Shown: piece after piece, positions 38,700 to 50,610 of the stretch
How the letters are laid out: the number at the start of each line of letters is the position of its first letter
Position numbering within the stretch: the first letter of the stretch is position 1
Source of the DNA: Lumbricus rubellus
Lineage: Eukaryota; Annelida; Clitellata; Crassiclitellata; Lumbricidae
Direction of reading: 5' to 3'
Assembly: GCA_945859605.1 (NCBI GenBank)
Contig: OX243817.1
Coordinates: 21,978,123 to 22,042,122 of the forward strand
DNA length: 64,000 nucleotides
Position numbers and translations under genes: made by a program
The notes under the pieces: generated by a model
Databases searched by the model: none
What the model was told of the DNA's origin: nothing
What the model saw: the letters and a program-made list of their open reading frames with translations, nothing else

Positions 38700-39870
38700 C
38701 CATAATGTTATGTTAGTAGTTAAGATTATGTGATTTGTGATTTTGGCTCTTGCGAATTGTCTCAATTGCTAACTATACACTGTAAGCTAACCGGTTGCGG
38801 TCTGTCAACCGGATTGTTCAATAAAGGAAATTATTAGTAGTACTATGTAATAAATGTAGCTGTGACGAATCAGGGGAATGAGATATAGCACATTGCGTAC
38901 GAAGACGTATGCAGAAAATTTTGCCTTGGCGAAAAATTCATTGATTTGATCTATAACATGAACGCATTTGAAGACAAATTGTAACTCATCTGGAAACCTC
39001 GATCGTTTTTGATAAAAGTTGATAGTCTCAGTCGCCGACAAAACCCCGGTTTCTATTTGTTTTCTTTGCCGATCATTAAGCATGACGCAAGATATAGCCT
39101 ATAATTAGAGACAAAATATGGAAAAAGATGATGCAACTATCTATGTCCTTGCATGATTCGTTGACCCATGGCTTTTTTAACGTGCTGCAGTTCTACACAA
39201 AATGTGCAGTTGTAGAAGCGCGACTGAGAAGAATTCCACATGTAGCAAGAAATACGATACGACGTCGATATGATGTATTGAAGGTTTTTGCGAACAACAA
39301 AGCACCACCGGGACTCACGCATGAATTTCATTTGAGCAAACCACTATTCCTTTGTTCAACTCACCTATTTGTTCCGCATGAGCGAGCACGCAGAAAAAGA
39401 TTCGTTTAATAGATATCTTGGTAATAGGTCCAGATATAAATTTGCCTAGTACTGTCTACAGTGTCTATTATTGATCAACGCAGCGCTGTTTTTATTGAAT
39501 TTTTAGAACTGCACAACTCCTTCTTTCCTTTCCCCATCATCCACGGTAATAATACCTCATGTCGGAGGACAATGACCCTTTTTTGATAGTTTTAACTGTA
39601 TATATAGAGGCCGTTTGTGAGTATTCTGTGGCGGCAGTAGCCTACAGTAGGCCTATGGCAAGCTAGCCTATGTCAAATGCCCTGGTTAGAAAACGCCTTT
39701 GCATTGGTCGTTGCCTGCCACAAGGACGCTAGAACCTTAGCCCTGCATCGGCTACATGTACATCGCCCCTGTAGTAGGCCTATAGTCACTTAATAACTGT
39801 CATCAGTGCCATGGCTATGTCGAAGTTACAAAACCATTATTATAATAATAATCTTCGTTTAATAGCTCAA
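38700..39870. other. No recognisable gene
   Basis: Contains two short ORFs of ~93 codons on opposite strands with no known domain. Confidence 0.5.
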
Positions 39871-39875
39871 TCCCA

Positions 39876-40194
39876 CACACCGCAGAATGATTACAGGTAC
39901 AGGTTAAACGAAATACGGCCCACTATAGCACGACACGCAGGTCGGCTTTACAGAGTGGGTTCGACTTGACAATATGGCCTAAGTGCTGGATCACTCCTGC
40001 TTCGGCCAAGCCAGAAGTGGGATTGGCTTTCTTATTTTCAGCAGAACCCGAGTCAAGCAACGCAACAGCAAAGCGCCACTGGCAGGTAACAGAAAATTCA
40101 AATAAATTTTTGCCCTGTGCGAGGCTTGAACCCGGATCGCGTGGATGACTCTCAATTTATCGACCAGCGCCTCTCTCAACTGAGCTACGGACCC
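39876..40194 (-). mobile_element. tRNA-derived SINE, family 4
   Basis: Minus-strand head GGGTCCGTAGCTCAGTTGAG (box A) and CGGGTTCAAGCC (box B). The body runs ~320 bp to GGTACAGGTTAAACG. A fragment lies at 21284. Too long an insert between arms to be a functional tRNA. Confidence 0.75.
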
Positions 40195-40497
40195 ACCTGG
40201 AGTTTCTTCCAGCTTGCTGCCCTCATCGGATATGTCTGATATTCATCAAGCCGAGTGCTTAAGCAAAACAAACAAACTAACCTAAAGGCATCCGTAAGCT
40301 TATAGCTACTATAACCAATAGAATAATCAGTTCCACGTCAAAGAGCAGTCTATTAGGCTCTGGCAAAATGTCTATCACTGAAACGACATTTCTGTCGAGC
40401 TGATAATCTAGTTGACTACGTCACTACGTACATGTAATTCATGTACAGCAGCTGCTGTCGTTTGGCTAAGGATTTCGATGCTATATATCGGCTACAT

Positions 40498-40836
40498 CAG
40501 TGGTTCCCAACCCGTGACCCGCGCGCCAAAAGTGGCCCGCCAGACCTAAAAGAATGGCGCTCAGCTCTCAAAGAGTTAACAAAATATATGAAAAAATTGA
40601 CGATATGAACAGGATAGAGGACATCATTGTTTTTTTACAAATTATTTAATTTTGACGTATATAAATTCATAACATCAAACATTTATTTTGATTCAATTGT
40701 AGCAATTTTATGCGCTCTTAATTAATTAAATTTTAGCCGTGTTGTCCCTAATGGCCTTCCACTAAGAAAAAGTGGCCCTCGTGTCCTCCAACTTAGAAAA
40801 AGTGGCCCTCAAATCAAAAAAGGCTGGGAACCACTG
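40498..40836. mobile_element. hAT-like MITE downstream of gene C
   Basis: Inverted ends CAGTGGTTCCCAACC and CAGTGGTTCCCAGCC. Flanks GGCTACAT and GGCTAAGT (6 of 8). An AATAAA on the minus strand at 40682-40687, about 190 nt past the gene C stop codon, is inside it. Confidence 0.78.
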
Positions 40837-40874
40837 GGCTAAGTAAGCAATCTCACTTCATGCTCGTCACGCTC

Positions 40875-41503
40875 TTAGACGGCCTTGATCATCATCTTGC
40901 AGGTCTTGAGCTGAGCTGTGGACGCAAGACCGAGGTCTTCGATGGTCAGCCAGTAGAATCGGGTGTTGTCCGTTGGGTTGTTGAGGTTGCAGTAGGAGCA
41001 ACCATTCTGCCACCATCCACCACCACCCTTCATCTCGACACAACTGTAATTCTTGAGCAGATCATTGTCCACGTCTATTGTCGAGAACTTCATACCGTTG
41101 TGATAGCAGTTACCGGAGAACATGTTGCTCTGAAGCGCATCGCCCGCGTCTCCCACGTAACCGGAAACGTTCAGGGCGTAACCTTGGACCTCTGGGTCGA
41201 TACGGAACGAATCGTACTCAGCCGAAAACCACTTCCCGTTGTCCAGCGACTCCAACTCGACACGGAGCTGGTAACGAGAGCTGGATGATGATGTCAGCTG
41301 GTGCATCTTTTCCAGGCCCAGCCAGAAGTTGGTGGAGAAGTCCCCGAAGCCAGCCTTGTATGCGGACCAGCGTAGAGTGAAGTTAAGACTTCCGTCGACT
41401 CTCTGCTGGATGACGATCCAGTTGTTGATGGACTTCAGTGGAGTCCAGCCATAGATCGTCGGGATCGTCACGTTTACTTCGATGTAGACAGCTGTAAAGT
41501 TCT
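40875..41503 (-). CDS. Gene C exon 4: fibrinogen-related domain
   Basis: Landmarks: INNWIVIQQRVDGSLNF, FWLGLEKMHQLT, AEYDSF, YVGDAGDAL, NGMKFST, calcium loop DVDND, GGGGWWQNGC. The best conserved FReD of the three and the likeliest to bind calcium. A run of four Ser lengthens the loop after HQLT. Confidence 0.89.
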
Positions 41504-44500
41504 CTGACCACAACAACGATCGTTTTAAAATCCAGTAAACTTTTACAATAATATTGTAATTAATATGACGGAAATTTTATTGCACTGGACCTATTTAACC
41601 AACTTTGACCGTAAACATATTAATTACCGTACATTGATCAGCAGGATCGACCCGCCATCACCAACCACAACAACAACAAATGCAATAACAACACAACCAC
41701 CACCACCACAAACATCACCACCAACAACGACACCAGTGAAGCAAGCACTACCACTATCACCATACTTTTACCGCCAACACCACCATCAACACAATTTATT
41801 GCACCAAGACCGTCGTAGGCCTAAGAGTCACAATAGATCTATTTTGCAATTTACTGTTTTCATTGTAAGCACATGTCAAACTATCTCGATGAAATTCCGC
41901 TCGTTGCGCGATAGCACTGCTGCAGTGCTGACTTCTACTTGACTCTCAATCTCTCATTTGCTTGCAAAGCACATGTTTTAACTTCAACCCCAAAAAATTA
42001 TCTCAGACGACCGAGAACAGCGCATTCCGTTTCTGATATACCAAAAGGCGCTACATTAAGTGTCTAACATTACTGTCTATTATAATCACTCACTCAAATT
42101 TACTCGTGCACAAAATTAATATGTACATCAATCAATCAATAAAAATTTATTTAGCGCCCCTTCAAGGTACCTACTCAGAGGCGCTCCATGGTTGCATCCA
42201 GACGCATTCACACATAATTATAGCCTACGTTTGTTTATTATACTATGCCTGTACACCAAAATGCGGATAGCAATAATATTGGTCTATTAAAGACTATTCT
42301 TATCTTTATCTTATCTTGCATATACAATGCATTTGTAGGTATTATATAATATATTATATCGCAATTGCCAGTACAAGAAGACTCATAGTTTTTGCTTACT
42401 GTCTTGCCTCTGACAAGTAATTCGGGTTCGATTTCGTATCAGGCATCCAAAGTTGCACGGAACGCCCGTCAAGTTGGCCACACAACCCGTATACAGCTTC
42501 GTTTTGTACGTAAATGGTATCGAACAGTTTTCAACCGGAAATCCTTAGGACATAAACAATTAAACATGTCACTGATTTAAACTTTGTTGAACAATAATTG
42601 CTGCACCTTTGTAATGTGAATTTAAATTACAATGGCAATTGTGGACCTATAGTTAATGTATTGTAGTCAGCAACTTCTATAGCGCCGCTCACAGTAGACA
42701 GAAGAGTCCCACACAGAGTGAAGGGAAAGGAATTCTACAAGTTGGCCCAATGATCAGTGGCGGCGCTACGCCAGGGCATGGCAGGGCAAATGCTCTACCA
42801 AAAAAGCCTTTGCTCTGCCTGTTGCCCTGGTCGTTGCCCTGCCAGCAATTTCTCCATACCAGAATTTGTTCTTACTGTTCACGTCCGTCTGCTCTCTAGA
42901 ATGAAAAAATTCATTCAGGAAGGCAATAGTTCTGGGATAGAAACATTCTGGCAGGGCAGTAGTTCTAGCAGAGAAACATTCTGTCAGAGCAAAATTTTGG
43001 CAAGGCAAAAGTTCTGACAGGAAAAACTTCTGGCAGGGCAAAAGCTCTGACTGCAGAAAAAATTCAGTCAAGGCAAACATTCAAATAGGACAAAATTATG
43101 GCAGACAAAAGTTCTGAAAGGCAAAATATCCGGCAGGGCAATCTGGTAGGGCAAAATTCTGGCATGGCAAAAGTTCTGGCCTAGCAAAAGTTCTGGCAGG
43201 AAGAATTTTAGCATTGAAAAAGTTCTGGAAGGGGCCGTAGGGCTTTGTCTACATTGAAATGTCGAAACGGCTTATTTCTGCGAAGAGCTATTCCTCTGCG
43301 TCACCATGCAGATTATAAATTATTATATTCGTGAATTTACAACGTCAGATCTTGATTGTGAAGTTTCAAATTATAATTGGTGGAACAAAAAGTATGTAGC
43401 AGGACCATTTTACATTGCATTTCACTATAAATACAATGTATATTGCAATGCTCAGTGCACATGCAGTCTGCAGCATATTCATGCGTTGTAAATAGCCTAC
43501 ACTGTGTCCGGACAAAAAAGTACCCCGGTATGCTGCATTTTAAACGCTTAAAATTTGACAAACTCACGACTATTTCTAATTGGTTTTAGGATATCGTGTA
43601 TAATTATATGGTCACTGGTGCTGTGTTTAAAATTTCAGACAACCCTGAAAGTTTTTACCAAGTTATGAAACTTTTTTGTGTATTCTACTTTTTATCCAGA
43701 CACAGTGTACAATGGTCCAGTAACTAAAATAAACCTGGAATTTGCCCCTCAAAAAACAGAAACCCAGACGAAGGCCAAAAAATCCAGATTTAGTGGAAAA
43801 ATCCAGCTGTGGCATCACTTTATGTCGAGCACGGAAGCCAGGGCCGGATTTCTTCTTAATGTGGAGACCCTGTTCTGAAATTTGTTGGGGGATCTTCGGC
43901 CAAAACATTTTAGGGCATTTTTTCTCGTTTGGTCGAAATGTCGGTAGAATATGCCAATTGTTTCCTTTAAAAAATCGCATGTGTGGGCCACTGGGCCCCT
44001 AAAGTGTGAGCCCCCAAAAGTGTGGGACCTCTGTTCGGCCGAACATGTTGAACATGTCTTAATCCGGCCCTGACGATGGCGCCAAATTATAAGCTTATGT
44101 AAGCCCGTACTACCGAGCACGCGACTCGACAATTGCCCTGGTTATTTGTGTGACTGCCCTGGCTACAAAAAGTGTCTGGCGCCGCCACTGCCAATGATGG
44201 ATGTTGGTAAAGGATCGAGGTTGAGCATTGAGCAATAGTGGCCCTAATGTTAATTAGATATATATGTAGGGAAAGACAAGGGAAGCTAATCGAAACGCTG
44301 TTAAAATTAATGCGCTATTATACATTATTATATTAAAATTTAATATAAAATGTCAAACCTATGTTTGGTGGTTGAGATTGCATCTGAAATGTAGGAAGAC
44401 AAAACACGTTATTAGAATATCGTCGGTTGCTAATCAGTTGTCATAATCTATTAACATAACTTTACAGATTTGCAATTATTGTTCTTTTATCTTGAAACTT

Positions 44501-45447
44501 GCAAACAGTCCTCCTAAAAAAATTCAAATAATTCTTGTAGCAGAACGCGTCAAGAAACTTAACATCATATCAGACTCAAGTCACCTGTGCTTTGAAAGCT
44601 CAGTAACAACAGCACTGCAGGCGGGTGAAATCATAGACGGACTGCAAGGAATGAATGAATAAATGAATGAATGAAAGAATGAATGAATGAATGATTGATT
44701 GAATGAATGAATGAATGAATGAATGAATGAATGAATGAATGAATGCGTACATACGTTGGCAGTTAGAAAATTGGTTTCATAAACGTAAAAAACAAATCCG
44801 ATCCAATGCAATGGTGGTAGTCACTATCAGCCACAACCGCGGCCAGGAACCGCAACTATGGAGAGTCCGTTCTAAAGTGATAGAAGCGCTTGTTGATCAC
44901 GAAGTCTTAGATGATATGTTTGTGTACTGTACAATGTGTGTAGGCTATAGCCTATAGTACAGCGTTTTTATAGTAAGCCTAAACTAGAAATCACCGTTCA
45001 GCAGCGCTATATAAATGCCTATAGATGTATAAACAACGAACAGAAAGATGCTGCAGCCATTTTTGCAAATGTCCTTATCGTACGTAAGCTTAAAGACCTA
45101 CAGGCCTTCCATACCTGATAATGACGACACGCGGAGCTTGGTTCGTAGCAATTGGGTCTGAAGAGAAACAGAAGACAGCTCTTGTTCGATTCGAAATAGT
45201 TGAAGTTCATGCAAACTGCGTCGCTTTGACAAGCCACCGAGCATCCAAGGACGGATCTCACTGAAAGAACCATCGTTGGTTTGTCAAAGGCGCACAGGTC
45301 GGTTCCTTTCGGAACTTGTGCCACCCGGAAATAACTAAAATCTGCTTTCCCAGCCTTTCCCGATGACATTCCCACTTGTAGCAGAAGCAAGAGGCAACGA
45401 ATCGTCAGCGCAAGTGGAGAAGAAAACGACGAATCAGGGACCTTCAT
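40875..45447 (-). CDS. Gene C: secreted PAN / FN2-like / fibrinogen-domain lectin, 4 exons
   Basis: Third paralogue. Exons: 45447-45115, 44383-44359, 42543-42400, 41503-40875. The total of 1131 nt is 377 codons with phases 0, 1, 1. The donor of exon 3 (GACA|GTAAGC) and the acceptor of exon 4 (TTGTGGTCAG) are the least certain sites, chosen because they keep the phase used in A and B. Intron 2 (1815 bp) holds a 1436-bp hAT-like insertion with two nested elements. This copy has the most canonical FReD: calcium loop DVDND and both C-terminal cysteines. The first cysteine of the PAN domain is missing. Confidence 0.86.
42135..42200 (-). mobile_element. SINE family-2 tail fragment
   Basis: AGCGCCCCTTCAAGG...ACTCAGAGGCGCTCC block in intron 3 region of gene C. 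Confidence 0.55.
42400..42543 (-). CDS. Gene C exon 3: cysteine-rich FN2-like module
   Basis: 144 nt, acceptor GTCCTAAG. Encodes FPVENCSIPFTYKTKLYTGC and three more cysteines. I place the donor at GACA|GTAAGC, because the nearer GC dinucleotide (GAG|GCAAGA) would break the phase shared with A and B. Confidence 0.8.
43500..43707. mobile_element. mariner-type MITE, 208 bp, nested
   Basis: Ends CACTGTGTCCGGACAAAAAA and, inverted, CACTGTGTCTGGATAAAAAG, with TA at both borders. Confidence 0.82.
43839..44072. mobile_element. MITE with CAGGGCCGGATT ends, nested
   Basis: Perfect inverted ends CAGGGCCGGATT/AATCCGGCCCTG. Flanks agree only weakly, so the target duplication has decayed. Confidence 0.72.
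44359..44383 (-). CDS. Gene C exon 2: 25-nt micro-exon
   Basis: 25 nt between acceptor CATTTCAG and donor GTTTGACA. Encodes MQSQPPNI plus the first base of Gly. Length, phase and the Q-S/R-x-x-P pattern agree with genes A and B. Confidence 0.8.
44648..44745. repeat. (GAAT)n microsatellite
   Basis: Tetranucleotide array in gene C intron 1. Confidence 0.95.
45115..45447 (-). CDS. Gene C exon 1: signal peptide and PAN/apple-like domain
   Basis: 111 codons. Starts MKVPDSSF, with a hydrophobic core ALTIRCLLLLLQVG. Seven domain cysteines; C-SVA-C-QSDAV-C-MNFNY matches the PAN core of gene A. Ends CRHYQ at donor CAG|GTATGG, phase 0. The leader and linker are longer than in A and B. Confidence 0.86.
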
Positions 45448-45796
45448 AATTGTTGTCGAGTCTTTCTTTGTGATGGTTCACCCAACAGAAAGTATCAGCT
45501 GCGTGTGCTGTTCAACTGCTTAGATCTGGGCCTAGAGAGCTGTTGGTTTTGTTGTTGCCAAACGTAACTAGAGATTATGTTCCTTCAATGGCTGTCTGGT
45601 CAATGCCACCAATGCGTTGCCAATGTAATCAACGCCTATGAACAACAGGACATGTGTCTTTGTAGGCCTAAATCTGACACCTTATGTTTCTAGAAACGTG
45701 TGTTTCAGTGGAGCGCTCAATACCTTGTGCTCAAACGTTCAACAGACACAAGAGAAGAATAGAAGGAAGCCTTAGGAAGGTCGTGCGAACACAGAA

Positions 45797-46104
45797 CCGC
45801 AGAGACAGATATACAGAGACAGATATACAGAGACAGATATACAGAGACAGATATACAGATACAGATATACAGATACAGATATACAGATACAGATATACAG
45901 ATACATATATACAGAGACAGATATACAGAGACAGATATACAGATACATATATACAGAGACAGATATACAGAGACAGATATACAGAGACAGAGATACAGAG
46001 ACAGATATACAGAGACAGATATGCAGAGACAGATATACAGAGACAGATATACAAAGACAGATATACAGACACAGATATACAGAGACAGATATACAGAGAT
46101 GCAA
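45797..46104. repeat. 14-bp minisatellite, CAGAGACAGATATA unit
   Basis: About 20 copies, with 12-13-bp CAGATACAGATATA variants. Begins ~350 bp upstream of the gene C start codon. Open in several frames, but only as repeat translation. Confidence 0.95.
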
Positions 46105-46162
46105 GAGCAAACAAAGCACAGGAAATAGGCCTATAATAGGTCACTGTTAAAAACAAGGAAGT

Positions 46163-46236
46163 GTATCCAAATTAGTCAATATTAACATCAATTGTGGTAC
46201 AGCACAATTGACGGTAATATTGACAAATTTGGATAC
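46163..46236. repeat. 74-nt hairpin
   Basis: Arms GTATCCAAATTAGTCAATAT and its near-perfect inverse ending AATTTGGATAC; ~33-nt stem, small loop. TA at each border. Confidence 0.72.
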
Positions 46237-46324
46237 AAGGAACCACTCTAAGCAAACAGCGATGTATACGGAAATCGTTGGCAGCAGTATATAGTAGGGC
46301 CTATGTATTATTTGGCCTATTTTA

Positions 46325-46396
46325 CCATTGTAAGATGCGTTTGCATAGGATTCTATGAAGCTTCGTGGATTTCTAAGCAGACGCATCTTATAATGG
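46325..46396. repeat. 72-nt hairpin
   Basis: CCATTGTAAGATGCGTTTGC pairs with GCAGACGCATCTTATAATGG; partly paired 30-nt loop. 89 bp from the preceding hairpin. Confidence 0.7.
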
Positions 46397-46439
46397 TCAA
46401 ATGGTAAAATGGTCACCGACGTGTGCCACAATTCGATTC

Positions 46440-48640
46440 GAATCTAGCCAATACACTACGATGTTATTCATATTCCAGCATTCCCATTTAAAACAAAACT
46501 GGGCATTGTGCATTGACTGCGAGTTTCTGAACTTGTCGATCTGAAGCTTGTCTGCTATAGTGAGGTAGCGAATTCAATGTTGGAGTTCAAGACGATTTTT
46601 GTAGACATCCTGAGATGCAGATGCCGTTGATATTATTGCTAAGATTGCGACTACAGACATTTGTTTCTGTAGACTGTCAACTGATTATTTTGAATCTATT
46701 AAAGCAGGGGTCTCACACACGCGGTGCATCGTCTTCGATTAAATTTTTCACTGTCATGTAAATAGGTCCACGGTCGAAGAAAGGAAGAATCGCTATGTTG
46801 CTGACAAGCAAGCAGTATGGTTTCTGCCTATACAATGTACAGTATACAATTTATACATGGTCTGCTGTTTATTGTTTATATCGGACCTGCTGCGGTTTTT
46901 CTGCTGATGCATTCAATGCGATGTGCTTGAGGCAAGAGAATTCGCTGCGTGCATGCTCTCAATTATTTCAATGATCGAATGCATGGAAAGTTTCAACAAA
47001 ATTATCAATTGTTCAACTAAACAAATTGAAACGACCAAGAGTTGGAATTTCTGTTGATGAAACAAAAGCCTGCGTCTAAGATTTGCTCGAAAGACATTGC
47101 AAGACTGATAAAAAATTATCCTACAGATAATTATCTAGGTAAGCTTTTTGTTCGATTACTATTTTTAAGCATTTGGATATGCAGGTATCGAATCCTTCAA
47201 TGTATCCTCCATCACCACCACCACCCCCCCCCCCGGCCCAGAGACTCTATTTCGAAATGGATTATTTCAGAATAAATTCGCCCCCGGAGACTGCAGCCTA
47301 TACTGAAATAAAGTCCCCGGGGAGAGCATACTTCTTCCGCCGTTAAAATAGTCCCCCCCCCTCCGTTCAGCGTGAAATGGGACACTGTCATATAAAATTT
47401 ATAGATAATCAGGTTGCTAAATTATTTAGCATGAACATACTTCCCAAATTGTTAACTTTCATATCGGAAAGATTTCTTCAAGTACCGGGTGCAGACTTTC
47501 AACCAGGGGAGACTTTATATGGGGGGGATGGGAACTTTAAATCGTGATATAAATTTATATATATTTCACCGGCCAGACATATTTACATGCTCTTTACATC
47601 ACAGTATAATAGGCTCTATTTTCTTTCGCTTTCTATCTGGTTTTCAGTCTTACGCATGTGCTAACTAAACAACATGCTCCTGCAGGTATACAAATAATAC
47701 AATTGAGGCAAACAATTGTGAAGAAGAAAACGAGGGGAAGAAGAAGAAGAGGAGGAGGAGGAGGAGGAAAATAGTACCTCACAGAAACCTTGCATTAGTT
47801 GCATAGGTCGAATTGATGCTAATTACGGCCCAGACCTTCCACGTGACACACGAAAGCTATTGAGGAACAATTCATAGACATTCAGAACGTATTCACATCG
47901 TCGATTTCTTTCCTCTTGCTTTCTGTTGTCCCCTCTGCTATTCACTGTGTTCGTTGTAACTCACGTCATCACAACATGGATCGCAATTTAATTGTATTTG
48001 GTTTCATCCACAGGGCCTAACAACCGGATAAACACATTAAATGGATTGGGGGAGGCCTTGCAAAATAATGCTGCGCCAATGTAGGTTTCTATTCGTGAGC
48101 TAAACTATTGACACGGATGCGCATTGTAGGATAAACAGGTCTAACAACTAGCCTATGCGTAGCCTATATTGACTCAGTCGTTTGCCTAAGTAGGCTACAA
48201 TTGCGCTCATTTCTATTGTTTCGTTGCTATGCAACACACTTCGTATCGAGCTACACACCATGGAAACCTTAACTTGTCTTAAGTAGGCCTATTCGGATCA
48301 CGCCTCGTGAATTTTTTTAACCACGACTTCCTCTTTGCAAAGTTTGCAAAATTGCAGATCGTCTTACTGAAAATTACCGTCTATCAATTCAGCAGAGGAG
48401 GAGGCTCTTCCTTCGAACCATCAACATTCAGCATGGCATCAATCGCTACTGGCAATTGTTCGTGCAGCTCTACATGTATTACGGGCTTACACATTACTTG
48501 AATTTAACTGGTTGTTACTTTGTCTTGTTATTTTATACGTTCTAGCCTATTCCGTGAAATTGTAATAATTGTAAACTAAACGCTCTGTATACAGCACGAC
48601 GTTTGTTCTGTTTATTTCATTTATTTATTTATTTCTCACA
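46440..48640. other. No recognisable gene
   Basis: AT-rich. Contains one hAT-like end (CAGGGGTCTCACACACGCGG at 46706) without a visible partner and a GAAGAAG/GAGGAG run near 47740. Confidence 0.5.
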
Positions 48641-48644
48641 TTTG

Positions 48645-49013
48645 CCATATCGTCCCTTCAAGCTTACTACTCAGAGGCGCTCCCGACTACAGCGCGGACA
48701 CTGCATCGAAGTTTCAGGCCGAAGCGCACGAGCACTTGCCAGGGAAGGACTTGCTCAATGTCCCTACGCGGAGGCTTGCGGTGGATTCGAACCTGGAACC
48801 ATCCGGCTCCAAAGCACCAAACTCACCACTACTAACCAGTGGTGTAGTCCTGAAAAATGAAGTGGGGAACGCTCAAAATGAAGTGGGGGAACGCTCTTTA
48901 TAATAATATTAGTAGTGGTAGTAATAGTATTAATATTCCATTATCCCTGAAAAAAAAGTGGGGGGACGGCGTCCCCCCTCCACTACACCACTGCTACTAA
49001 CACCACCGCGCCC
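48645..49013 (-). mobile_element. tRNA-derived SINE, family 2, split by a MITE
   Basis: Minus-strand copy of the 35823 element. Its tRNA-like head is broken at 48836/49002; removing the insert restores the head. Confidence 0.8.
48837..48993. mobile_element. hAT-like MITE, 157 bp, nested in a SINE
   Basis: Perfect inverted ends CAGTGGTGTAG and perfect 8-bp duplication CTACTAAC (48829-48836, 48994-49001). Confidence 0.9.
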
Positions 49014-49359
49014 AAGTGCCCAACAAATATATATACTCTGGGACCTTGGTATTAGACTGAGTGTTATTTCCTACTTGCTCATGTCTCAAAAAGTATGAAA
49101 CATGGCTGCTCGTCACTAACGCTCCCATCGTTCGTCTGAAAAAATCTTCAATCAGTCCCTTTTGCTCGTACCTCCACCAAATAGAACTGTGCCTTCTTCT
49201 CATGTGGTAGGACCTCGACCTGCAATGATCACCCCTTCGTGCCCGCTCCAATCCCTCTTTGGAACTTCTTCTCATGCATTCCTCTCTCATCTTAAGACAT
49301 TGTGGCTGGGAGCGCCTCTGAGTAACCCCATTGAAGAAGCTCTATACACATTCATTTAA

Positions 49360-50308
49360 TCTATATAAATAAAAATTTAACGGCGTTCGCACGAATCTTC
49401 CTTATAAAGGATCATGGAAAGTTTTGGACCGATTCTTTTCAAAAATGCAGCAAAACGTTCCGTTAATATAGGCGCGGGTTTGCATAACGCTTTTTTCCTC
49501 AAATCTTTTACAACAAAAAAACAACTTTCACTTAGATTCGACCGATTCCGAGTTGAATATGCGGATTATGCGCTATATGAACCTTGCGGAACCACCATTT
49601 TGAAACGCGACCTATTTTCGGCGAAGGCATATGGACGGTTTCAATTTGAACTCAGAATCGGTCGAATCGAAGTGAAAGTTGTTTCTTATCGGTCGAATCG
49701 AAGTGAAAGTTGTTTTTTGTTGCAAATTTGCAAATTCGACCGTTTTCAACACATACGCCCGTCGATAAGCTTTGCCTTCCAATTCGGGTGGTTCAATGTG
49801 TGTTCCATTTATGTAGCGCATTTCATAACATTCCATTGCGGCCTTTTTCCTGAAGCGTTTTAGGGCGCTATCCGCGTCGCTATCGGAAAGGACGGTGTGA
49901 GGGAGGAAATGAGGGGAGGGAGCGACACGAAGAGCAAGGGGAGAGATGGAGGATGCAGGGAGGGGGAGTGGATGGCAGGGGGAGGGGAGGGGAGGAGAGG
50001 GGAGGGTCGAGGGGAAGGGAAGGGGAGGAGAGGATGCAGGGAGGGGAGGGAAGGGGAGGGAGCGAAGGGGAGGGGAGGGGAGGGGAGTGGAAGGGGAGGA
50101 AAGGGGAGGAGGGGATGGGAGGATGCAGGGAGGGGAGGGGAGGAAAGGGGAGGGAGGGGAGCGGAGGGGAGGAGAGGGGAGGTAGGGGAGGGGAGAGGGG
50201 AGGTAGGGGAAGGGAGAGGGGAGGGGAGATGGAATGGAGGTAGGGAGGGATGGTTGGAGGTTGGATGCTCTTTTTCAGCCACAGCAAAGCGTGGCCGGGT
50301 TCAGCTAG
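49360..50308 (+). mobile_element. Helitron-like non-autonomous element
   Basis: Starts TCTATATAAATAAAAATTTA after an A; ends AAAGCGTGGCCGGGTTCAGCTAG before a T, the A^T insertion, TC start, 3' hairpin and CTAG end of Helitrons. Interior has direct copies of GGTCGAATCGAAGTGAAAGT and a ~350-bp GGGGAGGGGA-type purine tract (49893-50250). ORFs in the tract are compositional. Confidence 0.78.
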
Positions 50309-50610
50309 TGAATAATAAATTAGTAGGCCTAAATTCAGATAAAACTGCATAGGCTACAAATAGCCTAGATGAAATAAAATCAAAGTAACATAATTATATT
50401 CGCACTTCAGTAACACAAAATGGCGACAATAGCCTATAGATTTAAAAGTGGAGAACTTTTTTAGATTTCTGATCACACTGCACATGTAGGCCCTATACGT
50501 CACTTTCACAAATCAGTCACCATGTACAGTTTTCCCCATCATGCTGCGTTATGATGCTCTTGGTGCGACATTCAAGGGCCAGAATATCGCAATCGTAAAC
50601 TCGAAATTTC

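Larger units (their letters stand above)
42755..44190. mobile_element. hAT-like element in intron 2 of gene C
   Basis: Ends CAGTGGCGGCGC and, inverted, CAGTGGCGGCGCCAG. Perfect 8-bp duplication CCAATGAT (42747-42754, 44191-44198). The left half is a minisatellite of ~20-bp GGCAAAAGTTCTGGCAGG units (to ~43230). Two younger elements are nested inside. No transposase. Confidence 0.9.

Noticed and set aside
40094..40194. tRNA gene on the minus strand
   Set aside because: A and B boxes are good, but the anticodon region is too long, no clean acceptor stem closes, and the sequence continues as a SINE body also present at 21284.
41565..41942. 125-aa Thr/Pro-rich plus-strand ORF in intron 3 of gene C
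   Set aside because: Driven by CAACAACA/CCACCA simple sequence; antisense to gene C with no domain.
45684..46156. 150-aa Arg/Tyr/Thr-rich repeat protein upstream of gene C
   Set aside because: Explained by the 14-bp CAGAGACAGATATA minisatellite; open in several frames and on both strands.
47042..47275. Small exon ending at CTAG|GTAAGC
   Set aside because: Good donor but no acceptor, no partner exon and no homology.
49860..50350. Pro- and Gly-rich ORFs of ~150 aa
   Set aside because: GGGGA purine tract inside a Helitron-like element.
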